Assembly: GCF_963678635.1 (NCBI RefSeq)
Contig: NC_087062.1
Span: forward strand, 40,223,676-40,287,675
DNA: 64,000 bases
DNA from: Symsagittifera roscoffensis
Taxonomy: Eukaryota; Xenacoelomorpha; Acoela; Convolutidae
Reading direction: 5' to 3'
Part shown: positions 20,837 through 34,780 of the stretch, in pieces
Numbering within the stretch: the first letter of the stretch is position 1
Layout of the letters: the number at the start of each line of letters is the position of its first letter
Made by a program: the position numbers and the translations under genes
The notes under the pieces: generated by a model
What the model was told of the DNA's origin: nothing
Databases searched by the model: none
What the model saw: only the letters and a program-made list of their open reading frames with translations

Positions 20837-23800
20837 TCACGTGGTTACAGTATTCCGATGAGTTAAAAAAGCTCGCTTAAAAGCTCCTGCTCCGATGTCC
20901 AGCTGATACGCAGTGTACACTCTGCTGTGCTTCGACATATGCTTCTTAGCATACTCGTACAACCAAGCAGTCATATTGGCTCTAAACCATGGCATCAGTC
21001 GTGCTGTGGCCCATATCTTTTGCACTTCCATCGTAACGTTCAAGATTTTGCACATTGTCTCAAAAAATCTAAATCTTAAAGACAATCCAATTCCTGAAAT
21101 TGTTCTTTCGTTGGCGCCTCCTGTCTGTTGTTCTCTTTTACATGAGCTTCCAGCCATCGCATCACCATCATAATTCCTACTATCATTATCGTTATGGGCT
21201 GTGATGAATCTGGTAAACCCATGGAGAGCAGCTCTCCACAGTCCCAGATCAAAACCAGATTACTACGCCCGACGTGCCACCATGTTTGTAGCAAGCAATG
21301 GCAGGAGAACTCATCATGTGTTGACATGATGCTCCTCCAATTACGTTTTCCCGAGGCTTCCAGTAGTGGTTCAACTTCCATTATCACTCGGTGGACTTCA
21401 TCATTCTCATCTACTGCATTGTAATCCGTGACTGTTCATCCTTTCTGCTTTTGTCTTTCAAAGTCACTGAAGTTCCCGCTGGCGTATCCCATGAACTTCT
21501 TTCCCAGTATCGATTCTAACTCCTCTTTGGGGCTCTCTGGAACTGCTGAGAACATTTTGCACAAAAACTCGTAAGATTTTTCTGACAATCTAGCTAGTCT
21601 TACGAATTTCGGCACTGAGAAGGCTTGATCCACGATCGTTCTCGTACTTTTCACATCCACCGCTACGAAATGCACTGGGTATCTGCTCTTGCATATTGGA
21701 GCCAATGTTGAACCCACCAAATATCGTGCTCCTGATGGTCTACAATAAGTCTCACTGTGTCTGATGTTCATTTCCGTCTCGATTGCTTCCCTCCATTTCC
21801 CTATGTATTTCTGCTCAGTCTGCAGAACTCCTGGGAATACTTCTACACTGATGGCTGTGACCATCTCATGTTTCTGTTCTAGATTCAATAGTGACCCTAA
21901 AGAACCAAACATGCTGTAGAATCCTAGTGCAGTCACTAGATTCACCTCGGTTCCTCCATGGCAATCTGCTATCAGTTCCGTCTCTGTTCTTGCTTTCATC
22001 ACTACGTTTCCAAACAATACCGTCAATTTCTTGTGTTGTTTCTCCAGGGTATTCACACAGTCCAGACCTCCACAAACGTGACCCTCCAGTCCACAGACTT
22101 CCGCCAGACAGCTACCAGTTTTGACCCAGTCCTCTGATCCCCAGCCAGGCAATTCTACCTTGTCTTCTCCGTTGCTCTTAGAGGCTATCGTCATCAAATT
22201 ATAGATGAAGTTCAGGTCACGCAAGTTACAGTCTGAGTTCAGTTCCTTCTGCACATCTTGTTTCGCACGTAATATCGAATCACCGTTGGGACTCGGACAC
22301 CAGGGTGGTTTCATTAGTTCCCACACTACCATCAAACTCGTTCTCAGCAATTCGTCCGAGAATCCCAATCCCAACTCCACTATGTTGTCAGATTTTGGCA
22401 CTGAAGATGCAGTCATCTTTTCCTCCAAGACTAGTCCCAGCTTGGTCTGCTGATTAGCAGCGCTTCCTATCGTTGCGATTCTTGACGTCCAGAATCTTAG
22501 CAAAACTGCTTGCTCGTAATCAAAGAAGCAATCGCGTATGTCTTCATTTAGGAAAGGGTTGTACGCCATCCCTATGATTCCGGATACGTAACTGTATGAT
22601 TTCTTTACTGATCGGTCCAGAGTATTCACTGGATCGCGGCAGTGCTCCCATGGATTCCTTAGTGAGCCTCAATTCCTTGTTTGAGAACCTCCTTATTTCG
22701 TCTATTTTCTTCATCGGTTCTAGTTCCACGGGTTCTTTCATGTTTGTTTGCATGGGTTTGCTCTGATTTATGTCTAAAAGTGCTAGCAAGAGCGAGGTTT
22801 TCGCTCGTTCACGGCCTTCCCTTAGCATCTTGACACAAATGTTCAATGCTGGCACTGAAATTTGTTCTATCATAAATCGAACGAAACAGAGAGCGTCTCT
22901 CCGCTTCGTGCACGCTACTGTTGCTCCTTCTTGGGTCATCAGATCTCTCACACTCGTCATTATGAACACTTTTTCCCGTCACGATCTTTTTCTTTCTTCC
23001 GAATCATATTCCCCGCGAGTCAGTCCAATCATGCACCGAGCGAACTTTAGTGGTAACTCTGTTCTCACATAGGGTATTGCTATCAGAGCGTGTATCCTCG
23101 GCGTGGTTCTCATTTCTTCTTCAAAGTATCGTAACACTACTGCTCTCCATGTAAGGCTCACCAACTGCTAGATCGTTTCCGCGTGCATTTCAGACGATAC
23201 CAGAGTCCCGTATGCCTCCTGCTTCAGGGTGGTGCCTGGCATTATCGTCTCCAAATAACCTTCCATGGCACTTTTGTCTTCCAGAGCCATTAAGTGTCCT
23301 CTGGCCAAATTTCTGTACTCTAACATCTCCATGTATCCACCGGCGGGTTCATCAATCGATACAGTTTCCGACACTGTTAGTCGGTTATATTCCACTGGGA
23401 CTAGCTGTCCTACGACCCTTCTTTTTTCGGAATTAATGGAAGACGGTTTGAAGTCTTTAAGAGTACTCTCTCTAATTGAATGAGTATCACCATTTCTAAC
23501 GTTGCTCCAGTCAGAGTGCGGTCACTCTTCTTAGTTTTGTAACTGGCTGATTTTATTCCTGCCATGAGAACGGGTGGAACCATCGCTACGTCAGTCAACA
23601 TCCTGTCTGTGCCAGGCAATCGATCATCACCCTGTCCCAAGTCCAAGCTTCTTCGACGCGGTTTCTTTTAGCTGAGTTGACAGCTTTCATCGAGATTTCG
23701 GAATCCACCTCTGTCTTTCCCGTTTTCCTCAATGTCACCTGGCTGCCCAGTTTCATCTTCATTTCATTAATTCTGTCAATCACCATTTTTGATCGCATCG

Positions 23801-26800
23801 TTCCCTTTCGGGTTCTCGGCAGATATACCACTTCTCCGTTGTCTTCTTGCGCCGTCATCTTGATAGGAGACTTTGCCTCACTTTCGTCAGTGGCCCATTC
23901 GATCAATAACTCGCTCAATCTCCCTTCACACTCGTCGAGTTTGTCAGGGACTTTCCGCATTAGTGGTCGGTTGAGACCTAGTTTGAAAATAGACTGTGTT
24001 CCGTAGCTCTGAACTACTGCCCAGACTTCTTCCATGAAGGCCACTCTGTCCATTCTGCATCCCGTCCTATTTTCATGGTTTCTATGATGCACCTCCCACT
24101 CTTCTTCGGGCAACGTTCCCAAGAAAGGTACTCTGGCAGTGCCTTCTATCCTTTTTCTCCTTGGTGATGCCATTAAGAGTTTCTGTTGGGCCTTTTTAGA
24201 ATTGCTCGGAGAGCTGCTCTCCGGCAAGTTTCGGTTCGTTCTCATGACGGCCGACGGAGGTTCCAGCGTGGAAGTTCCCTCGTCTGCAGGCTCAGTTTTC
24301 GCTTCCAACGTGTCAGTGCCGTCTTCGAAATCGCTGAGTGCTAGCATGGTTCGAAGGGTGCTAGCATGGTTCTAGTCTGTAGGGTTCCTCCCACCGCTAA
24401 CCCTGGTTTTACACTCATTATGATTAGGGACGCTTCTGGTAAGTCAGCCTTGCCTCTCATAACCATAAGCGCTAGATCCAGTTTCGCCCATTCCTCGTCA
24501 AACCTCTCAGGGTTCGGAGTCGCTGCATTGCTCATTCGTCTCCTCGTTGCTTCATCAGTGTAAATAAATTGCGTATATTGCAGCACTGCGACTTTTCTGC
24601 CAATGAAACACGGATCCATCATTTCAAAGAATTTCGCCATTCTCCTTTCGTTAGTCTCAAAAGCTTCCATTCTAGGGGTTTGCACTACGGAGACTGCTCC
24701 GAGCAGAATCCTCCTTATCAGAGGGAATTCAGGGATTTCCTCCGGCAGTTTCTTGTAGTCACCCCAGCCTTTCGTCTCTTCTCTTACCTTATGGTACGCG
24801 GTCATTAGACCAGGAGTTCATGTGATCTCGCCATTCGTTTTATCATGCGGCCTTAAGTTCCTGAGCTTTGGCAACACCTCGATGTGTCGTCTATCCACTT
24901 CTCCCATACGATCACGGAAGTGATCGTCAAATTAATGACTGTCATCTCTGACTCCGATATCCTTGCAAACAATAGGTCTTTGCTCATGAGCTCTCGCACT
25001 ACATGCTGCTCACACCAATTCCGCGCACTTCCGTTCACTGCTGATATGAGGTTCAGGAGCAGCACCGACCTCCTGTATGCTTCCACCTTAACATCAGGGA
25101 ACGCAAAAGTGACTGCAGGTCCATAAATGACCGTCACAAACTCCGTGGCTCCTCTGATCAATGCTAAGGGATCGGTCCTCATAGCTAAGCTCAGATCAGT
25201 TAGTAGGGGCATGCCCCCAACATGACGTCGCACGTCTTCCTCCCTCTGAATCGTTTCGTCCTCTTCTGTTCCAAAGCGATTCTGATGCAGGAGGTACTGG
25301 ATATGAGTATGTCGCAAATCTCTTATCTTATTGCAGGAATCTGTGGATCGCTTCACATCGAATTTCCTCACTGTCTCTTTCATCTGCTCCGGAAAGCGTG
25401 TCAAGTTCATCAATCCTCCCAAGTTTCCATGCGTTATCGCGATCAACGTTAGAAGTCCGTCCAATCGCAAACTCTGCACTCCTTCGATGAGAGGTATCGC
25501 TGGTCCTTTCACAAAGTTCTCTGCTCCAAACGTCACGAACAGGGCTAGTAATTCAATGAACGATACTTCTACGACTACTTGGAGGAATTCTTTTATCAGA
25601 TATCGAGAAAGTGAAGGGTATATTTTCGCCAAGAAGGACGCGGTCCATCCGGCTATAGCCCTTCCAACATGCTGTCAGTCCGGTCAAAGCCTCCTTCTCC
25701 CTTCACATTCTGTGTCCAGAAAGCTTCCAGAGTCACTTGGCACACTCTGTTCACGAACTCGGCTGGTTTCTCTTCAGCATTCTCAGCGAGGTTTACCTCT
25801 TTCACTAAGTAGGCATGGATCTTCCTGATCATCACTGGGCCTCGCTCGAAAGCATCCGCTCCTAATGCTGCTATCCGAGAGGTCAAGTGCAGCCACTTGT
25901 TAGCCTCTGGTTTCGTTCTCAAAACAATCGCTTCCAAATGAGCTCTGGTCTCCTTGGAGTTCTTCCTTCTCTCTCATTCCTCTTTTATTTCCATTCCTCA
26001 GAACCATAAATCGTTTGACATTGCCACGATCACTCTGGTCATCGTCAATTCCTGGCTTCAATTTGAGCTTTCGGCTGAAGTTGGACAGTTCCAACCCCAG
26101 TACCTCGTCTAACACTAGCATGTGTAGTGAATGGTCCTGAAATCCTCGCATCGCATTTGAGATGTCAGACCACACCGCAGGTAATTCAGCCCTGAGTGGC
26201 CTCAGATTCTCCATCTTTATTCCGCGATTTGGGGCAGATATGATCACGTCATATTTCCCTTCTGAGAGCAAAGCCACCATCGCATATACAAACCTCAGTC
26301 CGTCCGGGAGCTGTGCATATTCCGGAGACGGTGCAAACACGGCTCTCGGTGTTATCTTGGTGAAGGTACCTTCTTTCAGGGTGTCCACTACTTCACCCAT
26401 TGACTCCAGGAGATCCTTTATAGTTGGCCATGAAGCGTCTTCGGCTGTCGTAGGCTCTCTGAGTCTGCTCAGGAAACCCCTACTGTGTAAATGGTTGTTC
26501 ATGCCAGCAAATACGATTGTGATTGGGTTCATTTCTGTCAGTCGTTGTACCCCGATTGCCATCGACACAGATTGCATTAGGTCCAGGTCGATCGCTGCCA
26601 ACATTAAAACATCAGGCCAAAACAGAGAAGACTTGGAGGTATACACGAAGTCTGAGCTCGCGACTTCCATGATCTTTGCCTTCCTCATTTCTGCTTCGTC
26701 GTACGCAGCAAAGATGGTCTCAGCTTTCTTGATCGCCTTCAATCCACCGTATCTCTGAACATCACCTTCTTTGTTTACTTGTTTCGGGTATGCTCTTTCT

Positions 26801-28985
26801 TTTACATGACCTTGGGGTGCTTTTATCTGTCTGAACATTTTTACTTGTTGTCCTATTGGTGCCCTCGTCGTCAAGAATCTTCCGGGTCTTTCTTCTCGAT
26901 TTCCTTCATCGTGATTTAACTTCACATTCTGCAACGGTCTCGCATTTACTGGACCCATTGTATTGTTTGAGGGCAGTCCCTCTAAGTCGGCAAATCTCAA
27001 GGCGGTTGTAGAGCTGAAGTTTATGCCAGCGGCTGTCAACCAGTCCACGCCTGTTATTGAATACAGTCCGTTGACAGACAATCTCGCTCCATTTAACATC
27101 CTCATGGCATCTGCTGCAAAGCTCACCGTCTGAACGTTCAATTTCATCAGATCCTGTTTGTATGTATGCCAGGGAGAATGTATGGGCCTCGACCACATCA
27201 AAAAGCTCTTTCCTGGACGTCGCTCCTCTCGGCTGGTACTCGTAGTCTCTGATCTTTAGGTGCTGGTTTTCTCCGCGGTCGGATTGTCAGGTTCTAATCT
27301 TCGTCTTGGATGGACGGTTCTTCTAATTGGCGCTTCCCCCAATCGATCTTGTATATCTGTCCTTTGCCCTGGCTCGCTAGAGCTTTGCGGCCTGTAGGTC
27401 ACGGCTGGGACCGTTACCAAAGGTGTTTCTAAGTTAGGGGGCACAAAGGCTGAAATTGCTGGCTCATTCATGGTTTCTTCCTTCTTCAGCACTCCCGTGT
27501 CAAAGAGCTCGACTTCCAATTTATCCAGTCGCTCTTGGAAAACTCTGTTCAACCAAGCGTGTCCTTCAATGTTATCAAAGTGGGTTCTATCGGGGGTTAA
27601 TCTGGCCTGATCCATATTTCTCTCAGCTCATATTTAGTATCCATAAGGATCATCCGTCCAGCGTTCCGACTCACCAAGTTCCTTATTATTTTGTTCCAAC
27701 TGATGACTCCTTCATTATGTCTTCTTCCTGTCGTTGTCAACGTTTCCGTGCTCATGGGTACGGTGCAGACGGTCAGTACCGCGCACTTGAATTTATGCCA
27801 GAGAGTAGTAAATAGGCACACCATCATCGACTCCCATTGTGCCTCCTCCTCATCTGATCCTCTTGATACGTTATTCGTCTCTATTAGGATCACTATGTTA
27901 GGGATTCTCCCTGGGTTCATCAGCTCAACCAACCAAAACAGCTGGGCTATCGTTGCACCTCCAAAGGCCATCACCGAATTGATCCAGGAGGTCCTCATAT
28001 TCTGGAGCACTCTGACTAAGCTGTCACCCAGTATCAGATGTGATGTCCCAAGTGGCGATTGCTGCAGGTTTACTGCTGTGCTCCAAGTGGATCGATTGAA
28101 GCAGGCTCGCGAATCCGTGTCCGGAACTCCTGTGAAGCTATACTTCAACTGGTTGTTCTTCTGCGCGTTAATCACTCGGGACACTTTCTTCATCGGCATT
28201 TCTCGTATCTCTCTGTCTGGAACCTTAGAGCTCTTTGTCGGTAACGTTGTATCACTAACTTGTACTCTGCCCGTGTCATCTATTGTTCCATAGGGTGCAG
28301 TCACCCCGGAACCTGGCGCTTTCCTATTAGCGACAAATCGTCCAGCTGTTTCTATCAACTTCCTCACCGTTTGCTCCACGACTGGATCACCTAGGGGGTC
28401 ACTCGGGTCCGGGATTGTCACTCGACCGCTCCGATCGCTCTTTGTACTCTCGCCTCAAGCGCTCTATTTCTTCACCCTGTTTCTTGTTACACTCTTCAAA
28501 CAGTTTCTTCTACATGCCTCTATCTTCTTCTATACTGAGCATGGTCTTGGTCACTTCGTCCTGCTCCCTTCTGGTCTTCTCCAGTTCTTCTACCGTTCCG
28601 CTGAGGCCTTGCATGTTTTCGTTTGTCTGAACCTCTTCCTCTAATATCGCCCTCTTTGGTGGCACAGCTGCTCTCAGTTGTGAACTAGACGAGGCAGCCT
28701 CGCTGTTCATTTTCTGATGCATTTTCTTCAATCCAGGCATAGGCTTGGTGGGCAAATGCATCTCACCTGGTTGGTACGTCCTCGAACTTCCCAATCCAGG
28801 TTCGTTCGCCAAGTCACTTCCCGAGAGAGCCCCATTTCTCCACCTCATCATTCTCATGTTCGAGCGGTCTAATACTCCTCTTTCTCCATATGCTTCCATC
28901 AATAGACTTCCGTGGGGCGGTCCCCACGGTTATCATGCCCCAAGATGTTTATTAAGGCGGTCAGCATCATGTCTTTATATTCTCT
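20837..28985 (-). pseudogene. ORF3 giant polyprotein of element 1, broken by many frameshifts
   Basis: Successive minus-strand segments (about 28902-28510, 28421-27597, 27615-27256, 27201-25900, 25937-25653, 25632-24853, 24805-24341, 24347-23595, 23395-23168, 22969-22544, 22629-21436, 21387-20837) match ORF3 of element 2 in order along nearly its whole length, in changing frames. The N-terminal part has a coiled-coil stretch, then an SGNH-type region (28421-27540) with block I GDSLVR and block V DRTH. Block III reads ETNNVS instead of GTND, so the catalytic site is damaged. Segment 27201-25900 contains the second domain (FAGMNNHLHSRG). The remainder is unrecognised. Because it has diverged separately from element 2, it is useful for showing which ORF3 parts are conserved. 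Confidence 0.8.
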
Positions 28986-29815
28986 CTTAAAATCCGCTGC
29001 TAACGCTGTCTTAAAACTCATGTCTGCTGTGATCGCTATCGCACATGTTCTATTTGTGAGCAAAAAATTGCTATCTGTCAATATTATGCTACTTGAGTAT
29101 TCATTTGGCAAGTTAAAATATGACTCAACTAATCTCCCTATGTCCGGTTTCTTAGGCTCCTTGCCTGTTTCTGCTTCTAGATCACCTGTCTCTCTTGCTA
29201 TTCTTAATTTTTTTATTAATAACTTTGCAGTGTGGGTAAATCCTACCCCCACTCCCCGGACAAAAATATCCCCGTCGATCGTATACTGGATATTAAATCG
29301 AGGTTGGAAGCAGGAATGAGTAATTGCCCTTCCTGGGCAGCCCACGAAGGATCATCCCTTTAGGTTTTTATGTATTTTATGCTTTGACGATCTACATCTT
29401 GAATCGTGACACTGGTCTCCTTTGGGTCCGACGTCATTTCGTTCAGCCAATCCAGGACACGCAGATTAGTCAAGTCTTGTTCATAAGATTGCTGTTGCTC
29501 GTCGTCGAATTCTAATTCGGGCTTGGGCCGGTCATCGACCCGCTCCTCGTCGTGATCGTCGACTATGTCGATGTACTGTGACACAGTTAATTCCTCTAGA
29601 CCCACTACTTCTTCCACTATCTTCTTCATATCTATCCTGTCCACTTCGAAGTCATCTCCGTAAGGATTATATTTCTTCGTGAGTCTTTTCCTGTCAGTCT
29701 GTCGAGTTTGTATCGTAAATGGAAGATTTGGTTCCAAATTCTTGGGGACCTCCATTTGCTCGGGGTCTTGACAGTCCTCCTCCGCGTAGGGTAAGGTTTT
29801 ATTCATTTGCTTCAA
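28986..29815 (-). pseudogene. acidic pol tail and truncated macro-like domain of element 1
   Basis: After the integrase comes an acidic stretch and then DIFVRGVGVGFTHT and AIAITADMSFKTALAADFKREYK, the start of the macro-like domain also found in element 2. Right after REYKD the frame runs into ORF3-type sequence (LTALINILG...RGDRPTEV). The rest of the macro domain, the pol stop, the intergenic gap and the ORF3 start, all present in element 2, are therefore missing. A deletion of about 1 kb has fused the two genes here. Confidence 0.65.
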
Positions 29816-31724
29816 TCACCTCGTTGAGATCCAGATCTAGTGGTGGACTTGATCCTTCCTCTACGACCTCATTTCCATCATTCTTTTTCCTGGTGCCCTT
29901 CTCGTTGACTTCACAAGCAGGTTCCATCATCAGATAATCCCCCTCTTCCATGTCTGCAGGTATACACCAGTCTTCTGTCGATGGGTTGTGTGGCTTAATG
30001 TTCTCGTAGTGAGCGGCTCTGCCAGTACTCAGTCTATAAAATGACCCTAATGGTGCACTTCCGTAATCGTGAAGGGTCCCTTCCATTTTTAGGAGCTTTT
30101 TCGTTCCTTTTGGTGGTATAACGTTCTGAAATACCCACACGTAGTCTCCTACCGAGTAAGCTTTTGCACCGGCTGCTTTTTTATCGAATCTTTTCCTCTG
30201 CCTTGCCTGTGCCTGCTGAGTGTTCCGTCTACACAAGTCGTTTATTTCTTGTTGACGTCTAATCACATCCCTTACGTAGACTTTTGGTGATGTTTTCTTC
30301 CCCTAATACTCTGTGTCAAATAAAGTCAAGTGCAAAGACTTCTCGTATCCTGTTAACATCATATGTGGACTAACTCCGGAGGTGGAGTGTTGCGTGCTGT
30401 TGTAAGCTACCATCACCTGTGGAAGAAATCTGTCCCAATCGGTCATGTACCTGGAGCAATATACCCTCATCATCGACACTAATGTTCGATTTTGCCTTTG
30501 CACTAAGCCATTTGTCTGGGGATGGTATGTCGTGGAGTGAACTTGAGCCACTACTTGTGAACACCTCATGAGCTCTTTCGTAAGTTCTCCCACGAAAGTT
30601 GTTCCGTTATCCGATTGAAACGTCATCGGACAACCATGTCTCGCTATCCACGTGTTGATTAGGTGATCGCAAGTCTCTTGTGCTCAGGCAGTTATGCGGG
30701 GCACGGCCTCTGCATACTTTGTGAAGTGGTCTATCATGACCAAGACTTGATTGTAACCACTGTCTGTCATGCATATCTTTTGATGATCAACCTGCACCGA
30801 CTCGTTAAATTCAGATGACTCGATCGACTGCGAGAGAAATCGCAACTTCCTTGGATCCTTGACCTGTTGGCATGACAGACATGATGTTACCCACTTCTCG
30901 CGTACCTTTTTCATTCCAGGCCACTCAAAGCGTTTCAGAATCCTCTGGTATACTTTGTCGATTCCCTGATGGCACATCTGATCATGTGACCTGAATAAAA
31001 GTTCTGTTTGATAGAGTTGCGGCAACACTATCGCATTATATTTGTACAGGACTTTGTCTTCTTTTCTTCTCGTGCAAGCCACGATCCCGTCTTTGTTCAG
31101 ATATAACCTTCCCTCTTTCTGCAAGAAGAAGTGTCTCAGGATACGGTAACTGTCTTCCTCGAGGTCTCCTTTATCCGGAGAACCATTCTCGATCCACTTT
31201 TCCAGGTTGCTCGTAATGCGATCATTTCTCTGCGCCCTTAGAAGATCCGAGAGTCTGTATCTCGCCTTCAAGTACGTCTTCATGACCCTCATCTGGCTAT
31301 TTATTTCATCTGGCTGATGCGTATCATCTTCCATTTTAACGCACCAAATCTTCACCAATGGTTGTGTTTCTTGTTTGAACGGTTGAAAATCAGTCCTGAC
31401 CACCTCGTTTTGCGGCAAGAAGCTTATCAAAACTTTTGGTACTGCTATTGTTTCCAGATCATATGCTGTGTTATCAAAGACTCTTTCACATGGTATGAGG
31501 TAGCGATCACTGTCAGGGTCTTCATATACCTCCATGTCCAGATTCCTTGCTCGAGTCTCCACCAGTAGTGTGTGGATCGCTAGCTCTGACAGTTCTGATC
31601 CTGAGCTCGAGTTCCTGTCGGAGTAGGTGTCGATTCCTGAATTCCGGGAATTATCATCAATTGAAGAGTCCGCGATGGAGCAAGTTCCCTCCTCCGGATC
31701 AATTTTTGTGTTCTGTTCATCCAT
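29799..31724 (-). pseudogene. integrase of element 1 with N-terminal spacer, inactivated
   Basis: Retroviral-type integrase, which would insert the element cDNA. 31724-31100 is a spacer, partly acidic. The HHCC zinc-binding region (HQGIDKVYQ ... CLSCQQ) follows, then the first catalytic Asp (VQVDHQK). A stop breaks the frame at 30684; the core continues at 30626 with the second Asp (FQSDNGTTF). The position of the catalytic Glu reads NGLVQRQN instead of NGLVERQN (element 2), so activity should be lost. 30266-29799 gives the C-terminal domain with SVGDYVWVF, interrupted in the GPF region. At least two frameshifts separate the parts. Confidence 0.85.
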
Positions 31725-32134
31725 CTGAAATCCCCGGACGAAATTTTATCCTCCAGGTCATGTTCCTCATCCGGAACTTTTTCATCTACATCAGACTCCC
31801 CGGACAAACTATCTCTTTCCGGGTGTTGATCCTGAACTCGCCTGCTCTCCTCGCCATTCGTCTCCCCGGACAAATTTCCTTCCCCTTGGTTCTGTTCAAC
31901 CTCTTTGCCACTCTGATCCTGATCCTCAAAGGTGACGGTTTTCTTTTATGTCCCGTTCCCCTGTTCTTTCCGTTTGTACGAAGTACTTGTTAAAACGTTT
32001 TGGGCTATCCAGGACACTAGTTGCTGAACTATAGTCCTACAACCCCTTTCATTTTCTTTGTGTTGTCGTCTTGACGGCATGATTTTCACCTTCTCGCTGA
32101 CTGTCAGTGATGCCATGGCTGCTGCCATTGGGGG
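31725..32134 (-). pseudogene. spacer between RNase H and integrase, element 1
   Basis: Low-complexity acidic coding-type sequence in shifted frames with repeated SGE-containing peptides (for example LSGESDVDE). The repeated DNA motif TTGTCCGGGGAG occurs at about 31731, 31798 and 31863. No catalytic motif. Confidence 0.5.
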
Positions 32135-33876
32135 TCATCTCTGGTCACTTCTCTCTCCAACAATCCACCCGGTATCCGCATCACTTGCGGTGTGACCTGC
32201 ACCGTTTTGTCCAATAATGAGAAGCGGTTTATGTTCATGCGAGAGAGTTCTAGCTGGACCAGGTTTGAGCGCAGCAACACATCCATGGGCACCGGGTCCT
32301 TCTTCGATAGATAGAATCTTTATCGCGGCTGCCTTCTCTATAGGTAATTTAGAATGTCCTGGAATCGGATGTCCAGACTTGTCTAACCATCTTGTCAAAA
32401 GAAGCGCTTCATAAGTTTCATTGTCCAGAAACGAGACCCCTTCCTTGATTTCTGCCTGATTGGCTTGCTTCTGTTCCAATCTTTCATAGAAGTCGGTCTT
32501 CTCGCTGAGGTTGTCAGCATTTCGGTGTTTATCACGCATCCTGTACTCGATTATCATGTGGTAGCCATCTAATCTTACTATCCATCTACCAATATAACTC
32601 TGATCCATCGAGTATACGCAAACATTTGACTACTGCAAACATTTCTGCTTTCGGTGCACCATATTTCATCTCAGTGCCACTTAACACCTTGCTACCATAT
32701 CCAATGGGACGGAGAATTGTTCTTCCATTCCATTCCTGCTCATGATGCAGTATTCCTGAGATGGCTACTACCAATGCCTCTGTGTCACGAACATACATGC
32801 CCCTCTCTGTAGGCATGCCTAGCACTGGCGCTTCGCACAGTTCTCGCCTTATGTTCTCGAAGGCAGCTTGTGCTTCTTCGTTCCATTCGAACTTCTTTCC
32901 TTTGTTGCGCATCAGCTTCTGCATTGGATACACCTTGTCTGCATATCCTTTTATGAACTCACGGTAATAATTGGCGAATCCTAGGAAGCTCATGAGTTGT
33001 GTGTCCGTTCTGGGAGCCTTCCATGTCAACACAGCCTCTACTGCTTCTGGGTCCGGCCTCACACCATGCCTGTCCACCATTCTTCCTAGATACTTGATTG
33101 AATCCCTGAGGATCTCACATTTCGATGGTTTGCATTTTAAGCCTGCTCTTTTCATGCAGCCAAAGACCTCCTCGAGCCGATCAATGTGGTCTCCCAGGGT
33201 GGGTGTTGCTATGAACACGTCATCCACGTAACACATCACAAGGTTCCCGTACTTCTTTGTCACTCTGGTCACAGCCTGAGCCATCAGTCTTTGAAAAGTG
33301 GCCGTTGCGTTGCACAAGCCGACGGGCATCCGCTTCCACTGGTACAAACCCAATTCACATGCGAATCCGGTCTTCTCTCTGTCCTTCTTCCGCAGAGGGA
33401 CCTGTCAGAAGGCAGAAACCGAGTCCAGTGTGGTGAAAAATTAGGCGTCTCCAAGTTTCGAGAGGCTCTCGTCTATTCGTGGTATCGGGTACGCACCTTT
33501 TATTTTCACCGCGTTCAAGTAGCAAAAATCGCAACAGAATCTAAGCTGCCCCCTTCTTTTTTGCCATGACTACCACGCAAGCCCACGGCGGTTTCGAGGG
33601 TTCTATCATGTCGTTTTCGAGCAGCATTTCTATTTCAGCACGGCATGCTTCCAATTTATGTGGTGTCATTCGTTTTGCGCTGTTCCTATGGGGAACGGCG
33701 CCTTCCTCTGGTTCGAACTCGTGTTTGACGAAGTTGCAACAACCGATATCCGCCTTATGTTTTGAAAATACATCCGCGTTCCGATTTAAAACCGCCCGCA
33801 ATGGTTCAAAATCTCCCTCGCCTATTTTCCCTTTCAAGTGTTCTATTTCTGGCAAAACCGGTTTGTCAGATTCCAA
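32135..33876 (-). pseudogene. reverse transcriptase-RNase H of element 1, frameshifted
   Basis: 33876-33541 holds the RT start (ENDMIEPSKPPWACVVVMAKK). The next roughly 190 nt continue in another frame with the motif A-type LDSVSAFWQVPL. 33353-32586 carries MPVGLCNATATFQRLM, the catalytic YVDD and LGFANYYREFI, all characteristic of Ty3/Gypsy RT. RNase H follows (ILHHEQEWNG, SGTEMKYGAPKAEMFAVVK), and 32608-32135 includes its end and a linker. It would copy the element RNA; at least two frameshifts block it. Confidence 0.88.
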
Positions 33877-33918
33877 TTCATATGACGAGGGACGTTCCGG
33901 AAAATTCGAGCAGCTCGA

Positions 33919-34780
33919 CTAGCCGTCGTCCGTTTCGGATTTCATTGAAAACAGTTTACTAATAGATTTAAATTCATTAATTCTTTTTAAAATTATATCT
34001 TTATTGACATGATAAGGGCAGTCTTTCACGCTATATCTCTTCAAGTTTTGTGTCTCTTCATAGTCGGTCCTCATCGGCAAAGCGTAACCACGCTGGATTG
34101 AAACCGTGCTGTCCAGTGTGTTCAATAACACACTGACACACATTCCGTTTCGAGTTACCGAGAAGCTCCCGCCTAAAATCACTGAACTCTGACTATTTGG
34201 GTTTGGTACCAACAAACCTGTTTACTATCACTTAACGAATTTAAACTTCTCATTCTAAAAATTGCTACTACAGCTTGTACCGGCTGTAGTTTTTCCTTTC
34301 TATCTAAGAAGATTGGTACCTCGTTTTCATCTCCAATTTTTCTATTAGTTGGTTTCTTAACATACTTCCGGTCCGGGTTTCTAATCCTCATTAGGCCGTT
34401 GTTCAAGTCAATCATCACGCCGAAAATCCTGACAAAATTTCTGCCCGAGTTGAACTGGTCGGAGTCATCCAAAGATCCCGTCCGCCCATGTGGAGGACCA
34501 TTATTGGTGTTTTTCCGGCTACGTAAATTGCTCCTCGATTGGCTGCCGCTAGTCTGAGATTCGTCGGAATTAGGTCTTCAATCGTGAAGCCCATTCTTTC
34601 CCAAGCTTTTATCGGCATCAAGCTCACTACCGCTCCTGTGTCCAGAAGCCCTGTGTCTCCGATTTTCTCCCCGTTGGCGTCGAGCAGATGTGCAGTCACA
34701 TCTGCTTCGTATCCAACGTGATCCGCGTCTTGCTCCATCATGGCGTCAAGGCCAATTCTGTGGAGTTCTTCTTCACCCAA
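33919..34780 (-). pseudogene. retropepsin-type aspartic protease and linker of element 1
   Basis: 34780-34415 contains LLDTGAVVSLMPIKAW, the DTGA active site of retroelement aspartic proteases, followed by IYVAGKTPI and a short tail; such enzymes cleave the Gag-Pol polyprotein. 34472-33919 continues in two other frames with no recognised motif and leads to the RT. Several frameshifts. Confidence 0.75.

Noticed and set aside
26162..26758. 198-codon plus-strand open frame
   Set aside because: Antisense shadow of the ORF3 coding frame of element 1.
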